Shown here piece by piece: positions 19,089 through 27,113 of a stretch of DNA of 64,000 nt. The DNA is taken from positions 1 through 64,000 of the forward strand of contig NZ_CP147915.1 of the NCBI RefSeq assembly GCF_039645585.1, given 5' to 3'. Position 1 is the stretch's first letter, and each line of letters starts with the position of its first letter. A program made the position numbers and the translations under genes. The stretch is from Sulfurimonas sp. HSL-1656. GTDB lineage: Bacteria; Campylobacterota; Campylobacteria; Campylobacterales; Sulfurimonadaceae. The notes beneath the pieces were generated by a model. The model did no database searches. It was not told the origin of the DNA and saw only the letters and a program-made list of their open reading frames with translations.

Positions 19089-20105
19089 CTAGGCTTCTAT
19101 CAGCGTTTTGGCCAGTCGCATCGCCGCAATGACGGCGCCTTCGAGGTAGCCCCCCTCCTGCGATTCGGTTTCGGTCCCGCAGAAATGCAGGCACGCCGAT
19201 ACTGCCGTTTCCATCCCGTAACGGGGATGGGCATCGAGGGGTTCGCGGTCGGCGGGGACGGAGGTGTAGGGGTCGCTGCGCCAGTTGTGGTAGCGGAAAA
19301 CCTCGTAATCGCGTGCCTCCGGTCCGAAGAGGCGGGTGAGCTGATCGATGACGCGCTCAGCCTGTGCATCATCGGCGGAACGGGTATGGTAGAAACCGAA
19401 GAGCGCCCCCTTGTTCCGGGTTGAAGCGTCATGTACTTCGGAGAGGGGACCGCGGTGGCTGGTGGCAAACCCGCTCAGTCCCCGTTCCCGCCAGAAGGGT
19501 TCGGCATAGGTGACGATGCACTTGGACGAAAAGCCCATCCAGGTCGGGATGGCGAGCATCTTTTCACGCACCGGTGCCGCCAGCGGCGGTTCGAAGGCGA
19601 TGGTGTCGGCGCAGAGCCGGGGCGGCAGCGTGACGATGCAGTGTGCGGCGCGCAGTGTCTCCCCGTCGGTGTGGACGGCGATGCCTCCGCCGTCCGAGAC
19701 GATCGTGCGTACCGGGGTCTCCAGCCGGATGTCGACATCGTCCAGGCGTTCGGCCAGGGAGGATGTCAGCATCCCGGCACCCCCTTCGATCCTGTATGAG
19801 GGGGCGTTTTGCCCGGTGCGGAAGTACTGCACGCCTTCGGGAGCGTCATAGGCAAAGGCGCCCTGGTCATAGTGGCGGAAGAGGGTGAGGCCCAGGGCAT
19901 CGATGAGGTGCCGGATGTGGGGCTGGTGGGGCCAGACCCAGGTCGGTCCGAGGTCGAAACGCTCCCCCGCCTCCTCGACGGTAAGGATCCTGCCGCCGAT
20001 GCGCGGCCGCGCTTCGAGCAGCGTGATGCGGTAGTGCCCCTGCAGCAGATGGGCCAGCAGCAGACCGTTCAGGCCTGCGCCTACAATGATGAGTTCCGGT
20101 TTCAT
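19089..20105 (-). CDS. FAD-dependent amine oxidase-like protein
   Basis: Flavin monoamine oxidase/desaturase superfamily. It has 338 aa, shorter than typical 430-500 aa amine oxidases. The N-terminal Rossmann motif IIVGAGLNGLLLAHLL is followed by LLEARPRIGGRI. A substrate-domain stretch LGPTWVWPHQPHI is near residue 52, and the C-terminal FAD contact region is GTETESQEGGYLEGAV near 310. No signal peptide is seen, so it is probably cytoplasmic. The gene stands alone, and its substrate is unknown. The shorter length affects the middle of the protein; both FAD-binding ends are intact. Confidence 0.82.
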   Translation of the reverse strand: MKPELIIVGAGLNGLLLAHLLQGHYRITLLEARPRIGGRILTVEEAGERFDLGPTWVWPHQPHIRHLIDALGLTLFRHYDQGAFAYDAPEGVQYFRTGQNAPSYRIEGGAGMLTSSLAERLDDVDIRLETPVRTIVSDGGGIAVHTDGETLRAAHCIVTLPPRLCADTIAFEPPLAAPVREKMLAIPTWMGFSSKCIVTYAEPFWRERGLSGFATSHRGPLSEVHDASTRNKGALFGFYHTRSADDAQAERVIDQLTRLFGPEARDYEVFRYHNWRSDPYTSVPADREPLDAHPRYGMETAVSACLHFCGTETESQEGGYLEGAVIAAMRLAKTLIEA

Positions 20106-20235
20106 GGCCGACAGTATAGTCCTTCCCGGTTGACCCGATACTTTGGCGTATTTTTTCTTTAAATAATTTATGTTTTAATGATCTTTACCGGATGTTTGCA
20201 CAAAACGTTCCGCGTCGGTGTCAAAGGAAAATAGC

Positions 20236-21246
20236 ATGACAAAAAGCAAGGTGTCTGTGACGTTCGCACTGCCGCTGCTCGCCCTGCTGGGCGGTTGCGG
20301 CGGCAGCGGCGGTGCTTCGGGGGTGTCGGCACTGGTGGAGGGGATTGCGGTCTCCGTCGTCGAAAAAAGCAGTGGGACCCTGGATGCCGCGGCGTATTTC
20401 GAGGGTGCGGATTCGTACCGTTTCATTGATACGGACGGCGAGGTGCAGACCGTTGTGACGGACGGAGGGGCGGCCTTTGTCTCCCCCGAGCTCAATATGA
20501 CCGTCGACGGCTCAAATATCCACTACACGGCGGGGAATGTGGAGACGACGACGCACGTTGCATGCGCGCTCGCCGGCGTCAGTGGCAGTAAAACGCTGGA
20601 GCTCAATGCCTCATTCGAGATCACGGACACCGCGGACGATGCCGCGACGGCGCTGCAGGCTGTTGACGTGCCGGCCAGTGCGGGGGTGCTGGAACCGGGG
20701 GTCACTGTGACGGCGACGGCGATGGACCCTGACGGGATGCACCTGGTCGCGGTGGCGATATTGAGAGACGCCACGGCACTTGAAACGCTTTATGTTTACC
20801 CCGACACCAACCTGAGCCGCATCGACGTCAACGAAACCTTTGCAAACCCGGGGGAGGGAAACTACACCGTGACCTTTACCGCGTTGGGCACCGATGGCGG
20901 CGAGGGGTACCGCTCCATCGCCACCGCGGCGCGCGCGATCAATGTCAGCCTGCTCAACGACCTGGCGGGGATCCTTGAAGATATCAACAGCACTCTCAGC
21001 GCGCTCGGCGGTACGCTCACCGCCGGGGATATCGCCGCCCTGCTTGAAGATGTCAACCAGACCCTGCACGAGGGCAGCGTCAACATCGACGAGGCGGCCG
21101 TCACGGTTTTGCTTAATGACATCAACGGCACATTAACCGCCGCCCTCGGATCGCTCGGCGATACGGATCTTACCACCCTGATCGGCGATATCGGCGATAC
21201 GCTCACGGATATCGGCGGCGGACTGCTGGGCGGGCTCGGCCTGTAG
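20236..21246 (+). CDS. Putative lipoprotein, unknown function
   Basis: No domain family was recognised. It has 336 aa. The N-terminus has a lipoprotein signal peptide with lipobox LLGGC near residues 17-21, followed by a Gly/Ser-rich linker. The middle (about 90-240) looks like beta-rich immunoglobulin-like domains. The C-terminal 100 residues hold imperfect repeats around LEDINSTLSALGGTL, LEDVNQTLHEGS, LNDINGTLTAAL and IGDIGDTLTDIGG, which suggests a helical or coiled repeat. The start at 20236 follows AAAGGA; an upstream in-frame ATG lacks one. A terminator follows. It is probably anchored in the envelope; the ligand is unknown. Confidence 0.7.
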   Translation: MTKSKVSVTFALPLLALLGGCGGSGGASGVSALVEGIAVSVVEKSSGTLDAAAYFEGADSYRFIDTDGEVQTVVTDGGAAFVSPELNMTVDGSNIHYTAGNVETTTHVACALAGVSGSKTLELNASFEITDTADDAATALQAVDVPASAGVLEPGVTVTATAMDPDGMHLVAVAILRDATALETLYVYPDTNLSRIDVNETFANPGEGNYTVTFTALGTDGGEGYRSIATAARAINVSLLNDLAGILEDINSTLSALGGTLTAGDIAALLEDVNQTLHEGSVNIDEAAVTVLLNDINGTLTAALGSLGDTDLTTLIGDIGDTLTDIGGGLLGGLGL

Positions 21247-21285
21247 TGGCTGCCCTCCGTTTTTCCTGCCCATCACAACCGAAAC

Positions 21286-21310
21286 GTGCCTGCCAAGCGG
21301 CACCTTTTTT
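21286..21310 (+). terminator. Rho-independent terminator
   Basis: GTGCC (21286-21290) pairs with GGCAC (21299-21303), followed by CTTTTTT. It closes the lipoprotein transcript. Confidence 0.7.
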
Positions 21311-21463
21311 GCCTCTCCGAAGCGGTTAACTATTTCAAACGGTGACACATCAACCTTACGGATTCGCGATTCGGGAAAAGGGTTTGGTGCCTTTAAGTCG
21401 CCTCTTCCTATACTTGTGGCATCGAAAAAGAGGGTCATACAGTCCCCAAACAACAAGGAAACG

Positions 21464-21805
21464 ATGATGCAGATGGTCGATATGAGTTCCCCGGAGTTCC
21501 TCGCGGAGCTCGAAAAAACGAAAAAATTCACCGACAAAGTCAACGCCCAGTTCGGATGGGTCTACAACCCCAATCATGATGTCAACGAGGGGGTCCTGAT
21601 GGGGCTTGCCCGTCACAAGATGCTCTACGGAAAGCGCTTCTGCCCCTGTTTCATGGTCCTCGAGGATGAGAACGGCAAGCACAAAAGTGCCGATGACCGC
21701 ATCTGTCCCTGCAAACCCGCCATCGATCACGAAGTCCCCGAAGAGGGCAAGTGCCACTGCGGGATCTTCTGTACCCCCGAATACGCTTCTACCCACGATA
21801 TGTAA
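21464..21805 (+). CDS. Ferredoxin-thioredoxin reductase catalytic-subunit-like protein
   Basis: FTR beta subunits pass electrons from ferredoxin to a disulfide through a [4Fe-4S] cluster beside a redox cysteine pair. It has 113 aa. The three family motifs are present: CPC near residue 63, CPC 18 residues later and CHC after another 13, with one further Cys downstream. The spacing differs slightly from the plant/cyanobacterial enzyme (16 and 8). No variable alpha subunit is nearby. The start at 21464 follows AAGGAAACG; a longer frame starting with GTG upstream has no ribosome-binding site. The partner is probably a thioredoxin-like protein elsewhere in the genome. Confidence 0.85.
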   Translation: MMQMVDMSSPEFLAELEKTKKFTDKVNAQFGWVYNPNHDVNEGVLMGLARHKMLYGKRFCPCFMVLEDENGKHKSADDRICPCKPAIDHEVPEEGKCHCGIFCTPEYASTHDM

Positions 21806-21892
21806 GCCGTCGTCCGCCCTGCGCGGATGACACTGCTGCCGCTTTTTTCACGTTGCCGCCGCGATTTGGCTATGATGTGAAAAAGTTTTGAC

Positions 21893-23686
21893 ATGCCCGA
21901 TCACGCTACCGATAAATATTCCGTTCTCAAAGACCGCTTCGGCCATAACGGCTTCCGTCCGCTGCAGGAGGAGGCCGTCGACACCATCCTTGCCGGCCGC
22001 GACCTGCTGATGATCCTGCCCACCGGCGGCGGGAAATCACTCTCCTACCAGTTGCCCGCCCTGCTGATGGAAGGCATGACCGTCGTCATCTCCCCGCTGC
22101 TCGCCCTCATGCACGACCAGGTCCAGAGTCTCAAAGCCCAGGGGATGCGCGCGGAGATGCTCTCCTCGATGCAGACGGCGGAGGAGAGCGGCGAGATCGT
22201 ACGGCGGCTTTATGCCGGGGAGATCGACTTCCTCTACCTCTCCCCCGAACGCCTCAACACCGAGGGGATGCGCACGATCCTCTCAAACATCAGGCTCAAC
22301 TACTTCGTCATCGACGAAGCGCACTGTATCAGCGAGTGGGGGCATGAATTCCGGGCCGACTACCGTGCCCTCTCGCAGCTGCGGGATTTCTTTCCCGGGA
22401 TCGCCATCGCCGCCTTTACCGCGACGGCGACGGCGCATGTGCGCGAGGACATCCTGCGCCTGCTGCGTCTGAACGATCCCAACGTCCTGCAGGGGCAGAT
22501 CTACCGCGATAACCTCCAGATCACCGTCCGCCACCGGATCAAGGACGGGTATGACCAGCTCCGCGATTTCCTCGACGACCACAAAACGGAGAGCGGGATC
22601 GTCTACGCCTTCTCCCGCAAAAGCGTCGAGGCCGTCGCGCATTTCCTGCAACAGAAAGGGTATGCGGCTGCGGCCTACCATGCCGGAATGCCGACGGAAC
22701 AGCGCAATGCCGTTTTTGATGACTTCGTCCACGACCGGGTCCGGATTATCGTCGCGACGATCGCCTTCGGGATGGGAATAGACAAGAGCAACATCCGCTA
22801 CGTTTTTCACATGAGCCTCCCCAAGACGGTGGAGAACTACTACCAGGAGATCGGCCGGGCCGGGCGTGACGGCGACCACGCCGACGTCGTCATGCTCTTC
22901 GGGGCCCAGGACCTGATCCAGCAGAAGCGGTTCGTCGAGATGAACGAGGATGAAACCTACAAGGCGCACCTGATGCAGAAGCTCGGCGCCGTACACCGCT
23001 ACGCTTCGGCCGAGACCTGCCGCCACCAGCAGCTGGCCGAATATTTCGGCGACCGCATCGCGCCCTGCGGGACGCACTGCGACAACTGCCTGGAGCCCGA
23101 GTACGACAAACGCGACATCACGACCGAGGCGCAGATGCTGCTCTCCTGTGTCTACCGTACCGGGCAGCGGTTCGGCAAAAGCTACCTCATTGACGTGCTG
23201 CGCGGCTCGCGGGAGCAGAAGCTTCTTGCCAACGGCCATGACGAACTCTCGGTCTACGGGGTGGGCGAAGCCCTGAACAAGAAGCAGTGGCTCGTCGTCA
23301 TCGACCGGATGCTGGAGATCGGGGCGGTGGACCTGAACGAACACCACGGCCTCTTTCTGACCCAGGCGGGGCTGGCCGTGCTCAAAGGCGAGGAAAAGGT
23401 CCTTATCCGCGCCGACCGCCTCAATGTCCGGGCCAAGACTGTCCAAAAAGCCGCGCCGGAGCATTTCGACTACGATACGGAGCTTTTCGAGGCACTGCGG
23501 GCACTGCGGTTCGAGATCGCCCAGGAGCACGGGGTGCCGCCCTACGTCGTTTTCGGGGACAAAACCCTCAAGGAGATGGCGGCATCACGGCCGCAGACGA
23601 AAGCGCAGATGCTCGAAGTCGGCGGTGTCGGCGAGGTGAAATTCGAGCGCTACGGGGCGCAGTTTTTGCTGCTGCTCCAGAGCTGA
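21893..23686 (+). CDS. recQ: ATP-dependent DNA helicase RecQ
   Basis: A 3 prime to 5 prime helicase used in recombination repair. It has 597 aa, full length. Motif 0 FRPLQEEAV and Walker A LPTGGGKSLSYQLPA lie near residue 40. Walker B is VIDEAHCISEWGHEFR near 140 and motif VI is QEIGRAGRDG near 322. A zinc-binding region has the cysteines of ETCRHQQ and CGTHCDNC (about 373-399). A winged helix and a C-terminal HRDC domain (from about 520) follow. The ribosome-binding site before the ATG is weak, but no better start is visible. It stands alone between terminator-poor gaps. Confidence 0.95.
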   Translation: MPDHATDKYSVLKDRFGHNGFRPLQEEAVDTILAGRDLLMILPTGGGKSLSYQLPALLMEGMTVVISPLLALMHDQVQSLKAQGMRAEMLSSMQTAEESGEIVRRLYAGEIDFLYLSPERLNTEGMRTILSNIRLNYFVIDEAHCISEWGHEFRADYRALSQLRDFFPGIAIAAFTATATAHVREDILRLLRLNDPNVLQGQIYRDNLQITVRHRIKDGYDQLRDFLDDHKTESGIVYAFSRKSVEAVAHFLQQKGYAAAAYHAGMPTEQRNAVFDDFVHDRVRIIVATIAFGMGIDKSNIRYVFHMSLPKTVENYYQEIGRAGRDGDHADVVMLFGAQDLIQQKRFVEMNEDETYKAHLMQKLGAVHRYASAETCRHQQLAEYFGDRIAPCGTHCDNCLEPEYDKRDITTEAQMLLSCVYRTGQRFGKSYLIDVLRGSREQKLLANGHDELSVYGVGEALNKKQWLVVIDRMLEIGAVDLNEHHGLFLTQAGLAVLKGEEKVLIRADRLNVRAKTVQKAAPEHFDYDTELFEALRALRFEIAQEHGVPPYVVFGDKTLKEMAASRPQTKAQMLEVGGVGEVKFERYGAQFLLLLQS

Positions 23687-23779
23687 TTTTGCTTTTTTTA
23701 CGAATTTCTGCTACTTTAGAGGTGCTTTGCCATACCGATATGGCCGATAAAATGAAGAACGTTATTTAGAAAGAGGACC

Positions 23780-24541
23780 ATGAAACGAATAGTACTCAAG
23801 GTCGGAACTGCCGTGCTGACCGAAAACAACAACATCGCAAAGGAGCGGATGCTCAACCTCGTCTCGCTCATTGCCGAGTTGAAGAAAAAATATGATGTCG
23901 TTCTGGTCAGTTCCGGTGCCGTTGCGGCGGGCTACTCCGCCCTCAAGCTCGACAAGCGCAAGCAGATCGGCAAAAAAGCGCTGGCGGCGGCGGGGCAGCC
24001 CATTTTGATGACCAGTTACAAAAAGAAATTCGATATCTACAATATCGATACGGCACAGATCCTTCTGACCGAGGACGATTTCGACTCCCGCAAACGCACC
24101 AAGATGTTCCAGGAGATCATCGACGCGCACCTGGAAAACGACATTCTGCCTATCGTCAACGAGAACGACATCACTTCCACGCCTGACCAGCTTTTCGGCG
24201 ACAACGACCAGCTCTCCGCCAATGTCGCCTTTGCGATCGGGGCGGAAGAGCTGGTGATTCTCAGCGATATCGAGGGGTATTACGACATGAACCCCAAAGA
24301 GCATGCGGATGCACAGCTGCGCAAAAAGGTGACGGTCCTGACCCCCGGCGAGCTGATGGATGAAGCGACCCCCAGCAGCTTCTTCGCGACCGGCGGCATC
24401 GTGACCAAACTGAAAGCCGCCGATTTCGTGATGCGGCGCGGGATCGACATGTTCCTGTGCAACGGTTTCGACCTGACCGCGGCCCGCAACTATCTGCTGG
24501 ACGGTAAACAGACGTCGGGGACCCTCTTTACGACGGAGTGA
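23780..24541 (+). CDS. proB: Glutamate 5-kinase (short form, no PUA domain)
   Basis: First step of proline synthesis: ATP-dependent phosphorylation of glutamate to gamma-glutamyl phosphate. It has 253 aa, only the amino-acid kinase domain; the C-terminal PUA domain of the roughly 367 aa E. coli enzyme is missing. Short forms without PUA are known in this phylum. VLKVGTAVLTE at the N-terminus, LVSSGAVAAGYSAL near residue 42, PIVNENDITSTPDQLFGDND near 131 and FATGGIVTKLKAA near 205 are intact. AAAGAGGACC precedes the ATG. Its end overlaps the convergent DUF429 gene by 14 bases. In related genomes this gene often sits beside obgE, which is not seen here. Confidence 0.93.
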   Translation: MKRIVLKVGTAVLTENNNIAKERMLNLVSLIAELKKKYDVVLVSSGAVAAGYSALKLDKRKQIGKKALAAAGQPILMTSYKKKFDIYNIDTAQILLTEDDFDSRKRTKMFQEIIDAHLENDILPIVNENDITSTPDQLFGDNDQLSANVAFAIGAEELVILSDIEGYYDMNPKEHADAQLRKKVTVLTPGELMDEATPSSFFATGGIVTKLKAADFVMRRGIDMFLCNGFDLTAARNYLLDGKQTSGTLFTTE

Positions 24542-25229
24542 CCCCCGGTGGCGGCGTCAGCAGCACACCGATTTCCGCATCCCCGAACTTCAGACATCTT
24601 TTCTCTGTAGCGTAATAGAGTGTGTAGGCGCAGACGAGGCTGTCGAGAAAATCCTCTTCGGCCTTGAGCGCTTTGCCCCTGAGCGTCCCCAGCGGTGTTT
24701 TAAGGCCGTTTGGGACTGTTAGGACTTCAAACAGGGCCGTTTGCAGCTTCGCCATCGCCCCCAGACGTGCTTCTTTCGGCACCGAGGCTTTGTAGCGCAG
24801 GACCTTGCTGTCGTTGAACAGCGCAAGAATGGTGGCATGGGGATAGACCTCGAAGAGCGTGCCTTCTTCAAAACCGATCCCTTCCGCTTTGAGCCCTTCG
24901 TAGAGGGCAAACCCCGCATAACGTCTAAAACGTTTTTCAAACAGCTGCGTGTTGACGGCGTGCACCCCGAGGCCGTAGCGGGCAAAGGTTTTGAGGAATT
25001 GCCGCTCGTTGGGGCGGTGCCCCGTGGCGTTGGGGATGATCATCGGGGCGTCGACGCCGACGCGGCAGCCCGGGTAGGCGCGGACGATGTCGAGGATCGC
25101 TTCGACGGTATCGGCATAGCAATAAGCGACCAGGCGGGCATCCGCATCGATGACGGCAACGCCGCTGGGGTTGCCCTCCGCCCAGGCGAGATCGATGCCG
25201 ATGTAGAACGGTGCAGGGGTCAGCGGCAT
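24528..25229 (-). CDS. DUF429 family protein
   Basis: The family is uncharacterised, with a predicted ribonuclease-H-like fold. It has 233 aa. Family features are FYIGIDLAWAEGNPSGVAV at the N-terminus, RVGVDAPMIIPNATG near residue 56, FEVYPHATILAL near 127 and EEDFLDSLVCAYTLYYAT near 192. These acidic positions could form a metal-dependent nuclease site, which is inference. The open frame extends upstream to 25736 inside the preceding gene. The ATG at 25229, overlapping the stop of that gene by 10 bases, is the natural start. It is likely translated in series with the glycosylase-like gene. Confidence 0.82.
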   Translation of the reverse strand: MPLTPAPFYIGIDLAWAEGNPSGVAVIDADARLVAYCYADTVEAILDIVRAYPGCRVGVDAPMIIPNATGHRPNERQFLKTFARYGLGVHAVNTQLFEKRFRRYAGFALYEGLKAEGIGFEEGTLFEVYPHATILALFNDSKVLRYKASVPKEARLGAMAKLQTALFEVLTVPNGLKTPLGTLRGKALKAEEDFLDSLVCAYTLYYATEKRCLKFGDAEIGVLLTPPPGVTPS

Positions 25230-25867
25230 GCCAGCACCGCTTCCATGCCCGTCGTAAAAGCGGGCTTGCCTCCGCGGGCGGGGTGTCGGACCTTGACATG
25301 GGGGATCTCCAGCTGCGTCAGCGCCGCTTCCGCGCTGTTGCCGACGGCAACGACGGTGGTGACGGAGGGGAAAAGATCCAGCAGACGCCGCAGGAAGGAC
25401 ACCGCGCTGTCGATCTCCCTGCCTGTCGGTTTGCGGTTGGAATCCGGGTTTCCCGTGACGTGCGGGTGGAAACAGAAGGCGTTCCAGCAGAGCGCGGCGG
25501 TATGGTGGCGCTGCAGCACCTCCCAGACGATCCCCGCACTCTGTTCGCGGGTGAAGGGAGGTTTGGCAGTGCGGTAGCCGTGGCGCGCCGTAAAGAGGGC
25601 ACCCTCCAGCACCCCCTCCGCGACGAGCGCTTCGGAGCTGAAGGGGATGCCCGTCAGGCGGCAGCCGTTGTAGCCGGGGGCTTCGCCGACGAGCAGCACT
25701 TCGGGCTGCAGGGCACGCATCTGCTGCAGGTAGCACTGCAGGTTGTGGCGCTGGGTGTTGGTGCGCTTGGCGGCGTAAAAGTTGGTGACGTCCGCACCGA
25801 CGGCGGCGTCCTGGAGATGTTTGCCGAAGCGTTTTATGTCAGCGTCGATCTTCACGGCTGCGGACAT
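25220..25867 (-). CDS. Uracil-DNA glycosylase superfamily protein
   Basis: Members excise uracil or related damaged bases, though several subfamilies have no proven activity. It has 215 aa. LLVGEAPGYNGCRLTGIPF near residue 58 matches motif 1 of the family 4/5 and MUG-like group. CWNAFCFHPH near 124 and VRHPARGG near 194 take the place of the second motif (usually H-P-S). The four cluster cysteines of family 4 enzymes are not evident, so it is probably not a typical Fe-S UDG. It overlaps mnmH by 29 bases upstream and DUF429 by 10 downstream. Confidence 0.75.
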   Translation of the reverse strand: MSAAVKIDADIKRFGKHLQDAAVGADVTNFYAAKRTNTQRHNLQCYLQQMRALQPEVLLVGEAPGYNGCRLTGIPFSSEALVAEGVLEGALFTARHGYRTAKPPFTREQSAGIVWEVLQRHHTAALCWNAFCFHPHVTGNPDSNRKPTGREIDSAVSFLRRLLDLFPSVTTVVAVGNSAEAALTQLEIPHVKVRHPARGGKPAFTTGMEAVLACR

Positions 25868-26990
25868 AGTCGATCACTTCATCGGCATTGCCGCGGAAGA
25901 GGACGGGCACGGGGCTTTTGGCGATCTGGTAGTCATACATGGGGTCGTAGTAGTCGCGCAGCAGCATCCTGATCCACGGTTTGTGCTGTTCGGTCTCCCC
26001 GCTGCTCAACTGCTCGGCAAAGGCACCGGCGAAGAGCTGTTTGATCTGCCGGAAGCGCTCGTCGCCGAGCCGCCGTTTGATGCGGTCGATGCCCGAGTTA
26101 GCGTCATCGAACCAGTGGCGCTCCGGCTGTTCGGCGAACATCTGGCGGTACTCCTCCAGGGCGTGGGTGACATACTCGTCGAAGGTGATCTCCACCCGTT
26201 CGTCCAGCGTGGCCGTCAGGATGATAAGCCCCCCTTCGAGGAAGTTGTCATAGACCGGCTTGGGGATGTAGACCCGTCCGACGTTGTGGCTTTCGTGTTC
26301 GATGACGAGGTGGCGGTGGTGCGCGGCCTCGTGGCGGATCAGGGCATAGGCGAGGCGGTCCTCGAAGTTGATCTGGGAGGGCTGGGGGGTGATGTGCCGC
26401 CCGAAGGAGGAGCCGCGGTGGTTCGCGATGCCTTCAAGGTCGACGGCGTTCTCCAGCCGGTGGATCAGCAGGGTCTTGCCCGTCCCGGTCCGGCCGCTGA
26501 TGATGAGGGTGTCGGCCTCGCCGCTGATACGTTCGCTCTCGGTCATCAGGAAATGGCGGAACGCCTTGTAGCCCCCCTTGAGGCGGGGCAGGGTGACGCC
26601 GGCCTCTTCCAGCCACGCCTGGGCGATCTGGGAGCGCTGGCCGCCCCGGAAGCAGTAGAGCCAGGCGTCGGGGTGCGCATTGACAAAGTCGGCCCAGGCT
26701 TCGACCCGCTCCTGCTTGTGCGGGCCGACAAGCTGTTTGCCAAGGGACACGGCCGCCGCGTTGCCGGCTTCTTTGTAGCGGATGCCGATAAGGTGGCGCT
26801 CCTCGTCGGTCATCAGCGGCAGGTTGACGGCACCGGGGAAGGCCCCCTTTTCAAATTCGACCTGCGCGCGCACGTCGATGAGCGGGCGGTTCTCCAGCAC
26901 GATGCTGCGGAAGGCGTCGGTGAGGGGAAGGTTCTTGCGCTTTATCGCCTCGATCTCGTCGACTGTACCGATATTAATTTCCTGAGACAT
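25839..26990 (-). CDS. mnmH: tRNA 2-selenouridine synthase (SelU/MnmH)
   Basis: Converts 2-thiouridine at the wobble base of tRNA-Lys/Glu/Gln to 2-selenouridine using selenophosphate, via a geranylated intermediate. It has 383 aa. The N-terminal rhodanese domain (about 1-140) has its active cysteine in YCFRGGQRS near residue 97. The C-terminal P-loop domain has ISGRTGTGKTLLI near 163. It lies downstream of selD, which supplies the selenophosphate, separated by a 123-base gap containing a large inverted repeat. The pairing with selD gives strong functional support. Confidence 0.94.
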   Translation of the reverse strand: MSQEINIGTVDEIEAIKRKNLPLTDAFRSIVLENRPLIDVRAQVEFEKGAFPGAVNLPLMTDEERHLIGIRYKEAGNAAAVSLGKQLVGPHKQERVEAWADFVNAHPDAWLYCFRGGQRSQIAQAWLEEAGVTLPRLKGGYKAFRHFLMTESERISGEADTLIISGRTGTGKTLLIHRLENAVDLEGIANHRGSSFGRHITPQPSQINFEDRLAYALIRHEAAHHRHLVIEHESHNVGRVYIPKPVYDNFLEGGLIILTATLDERVEITFDEYVTHALEEYRQMFAEQPERHWFDDANSGIDRIKRRLGDERFRQIKQLFAGAFAEQLSSGETEQHKPWIRMLLRDYYDPMYDYQIAKSPVPVLFRGNADEVIDYVRSREDRR

Positions 26991-27016
26991 TAAATTATCT
27001 TTTTGTGGGAAATGGT

Positions 27017-27100
27017 AAAAGCACCAAAGGTGTGCGGGCCTGCTGCCGAAGCAAACATAGCGTTAGCGTAGGCAGAGGGGCTTTGCTCCTTTGGCGTTTT
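27017..27100 (-). repeat. Structured inverted repeat between selD and mnmH
   Basis: The nine-base arms at 27022-27030 and 27088-27096 (one G-U pair if transcribed) enclose 57 bases, with AAAA outside one arm and TTTT outside the other. An inner five-base stem, CTGCC/GGCAG, lies at 27043-27047 and 27071-27075. GCAAA (27051-27055) can pair with TTTGC (27082-27086) as an alternative. On the minus strand it follows the selD stop by about 14 bases. It may be a terminator or attenuator of selD, an RNA element for mnmH, or a small dispersed repeat. Confidence 0.55.
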
Positions 27101-27113
27101 AAATAAGATGATA

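Noticed and set aside
25230-25736. Long N-terminal extension of the DUF429 protein
   Set aside because: The extended frame overlaps the whole glycosylase-like gene in another phase and its translation is Arg/Pro-rich; the family start is at 25229.
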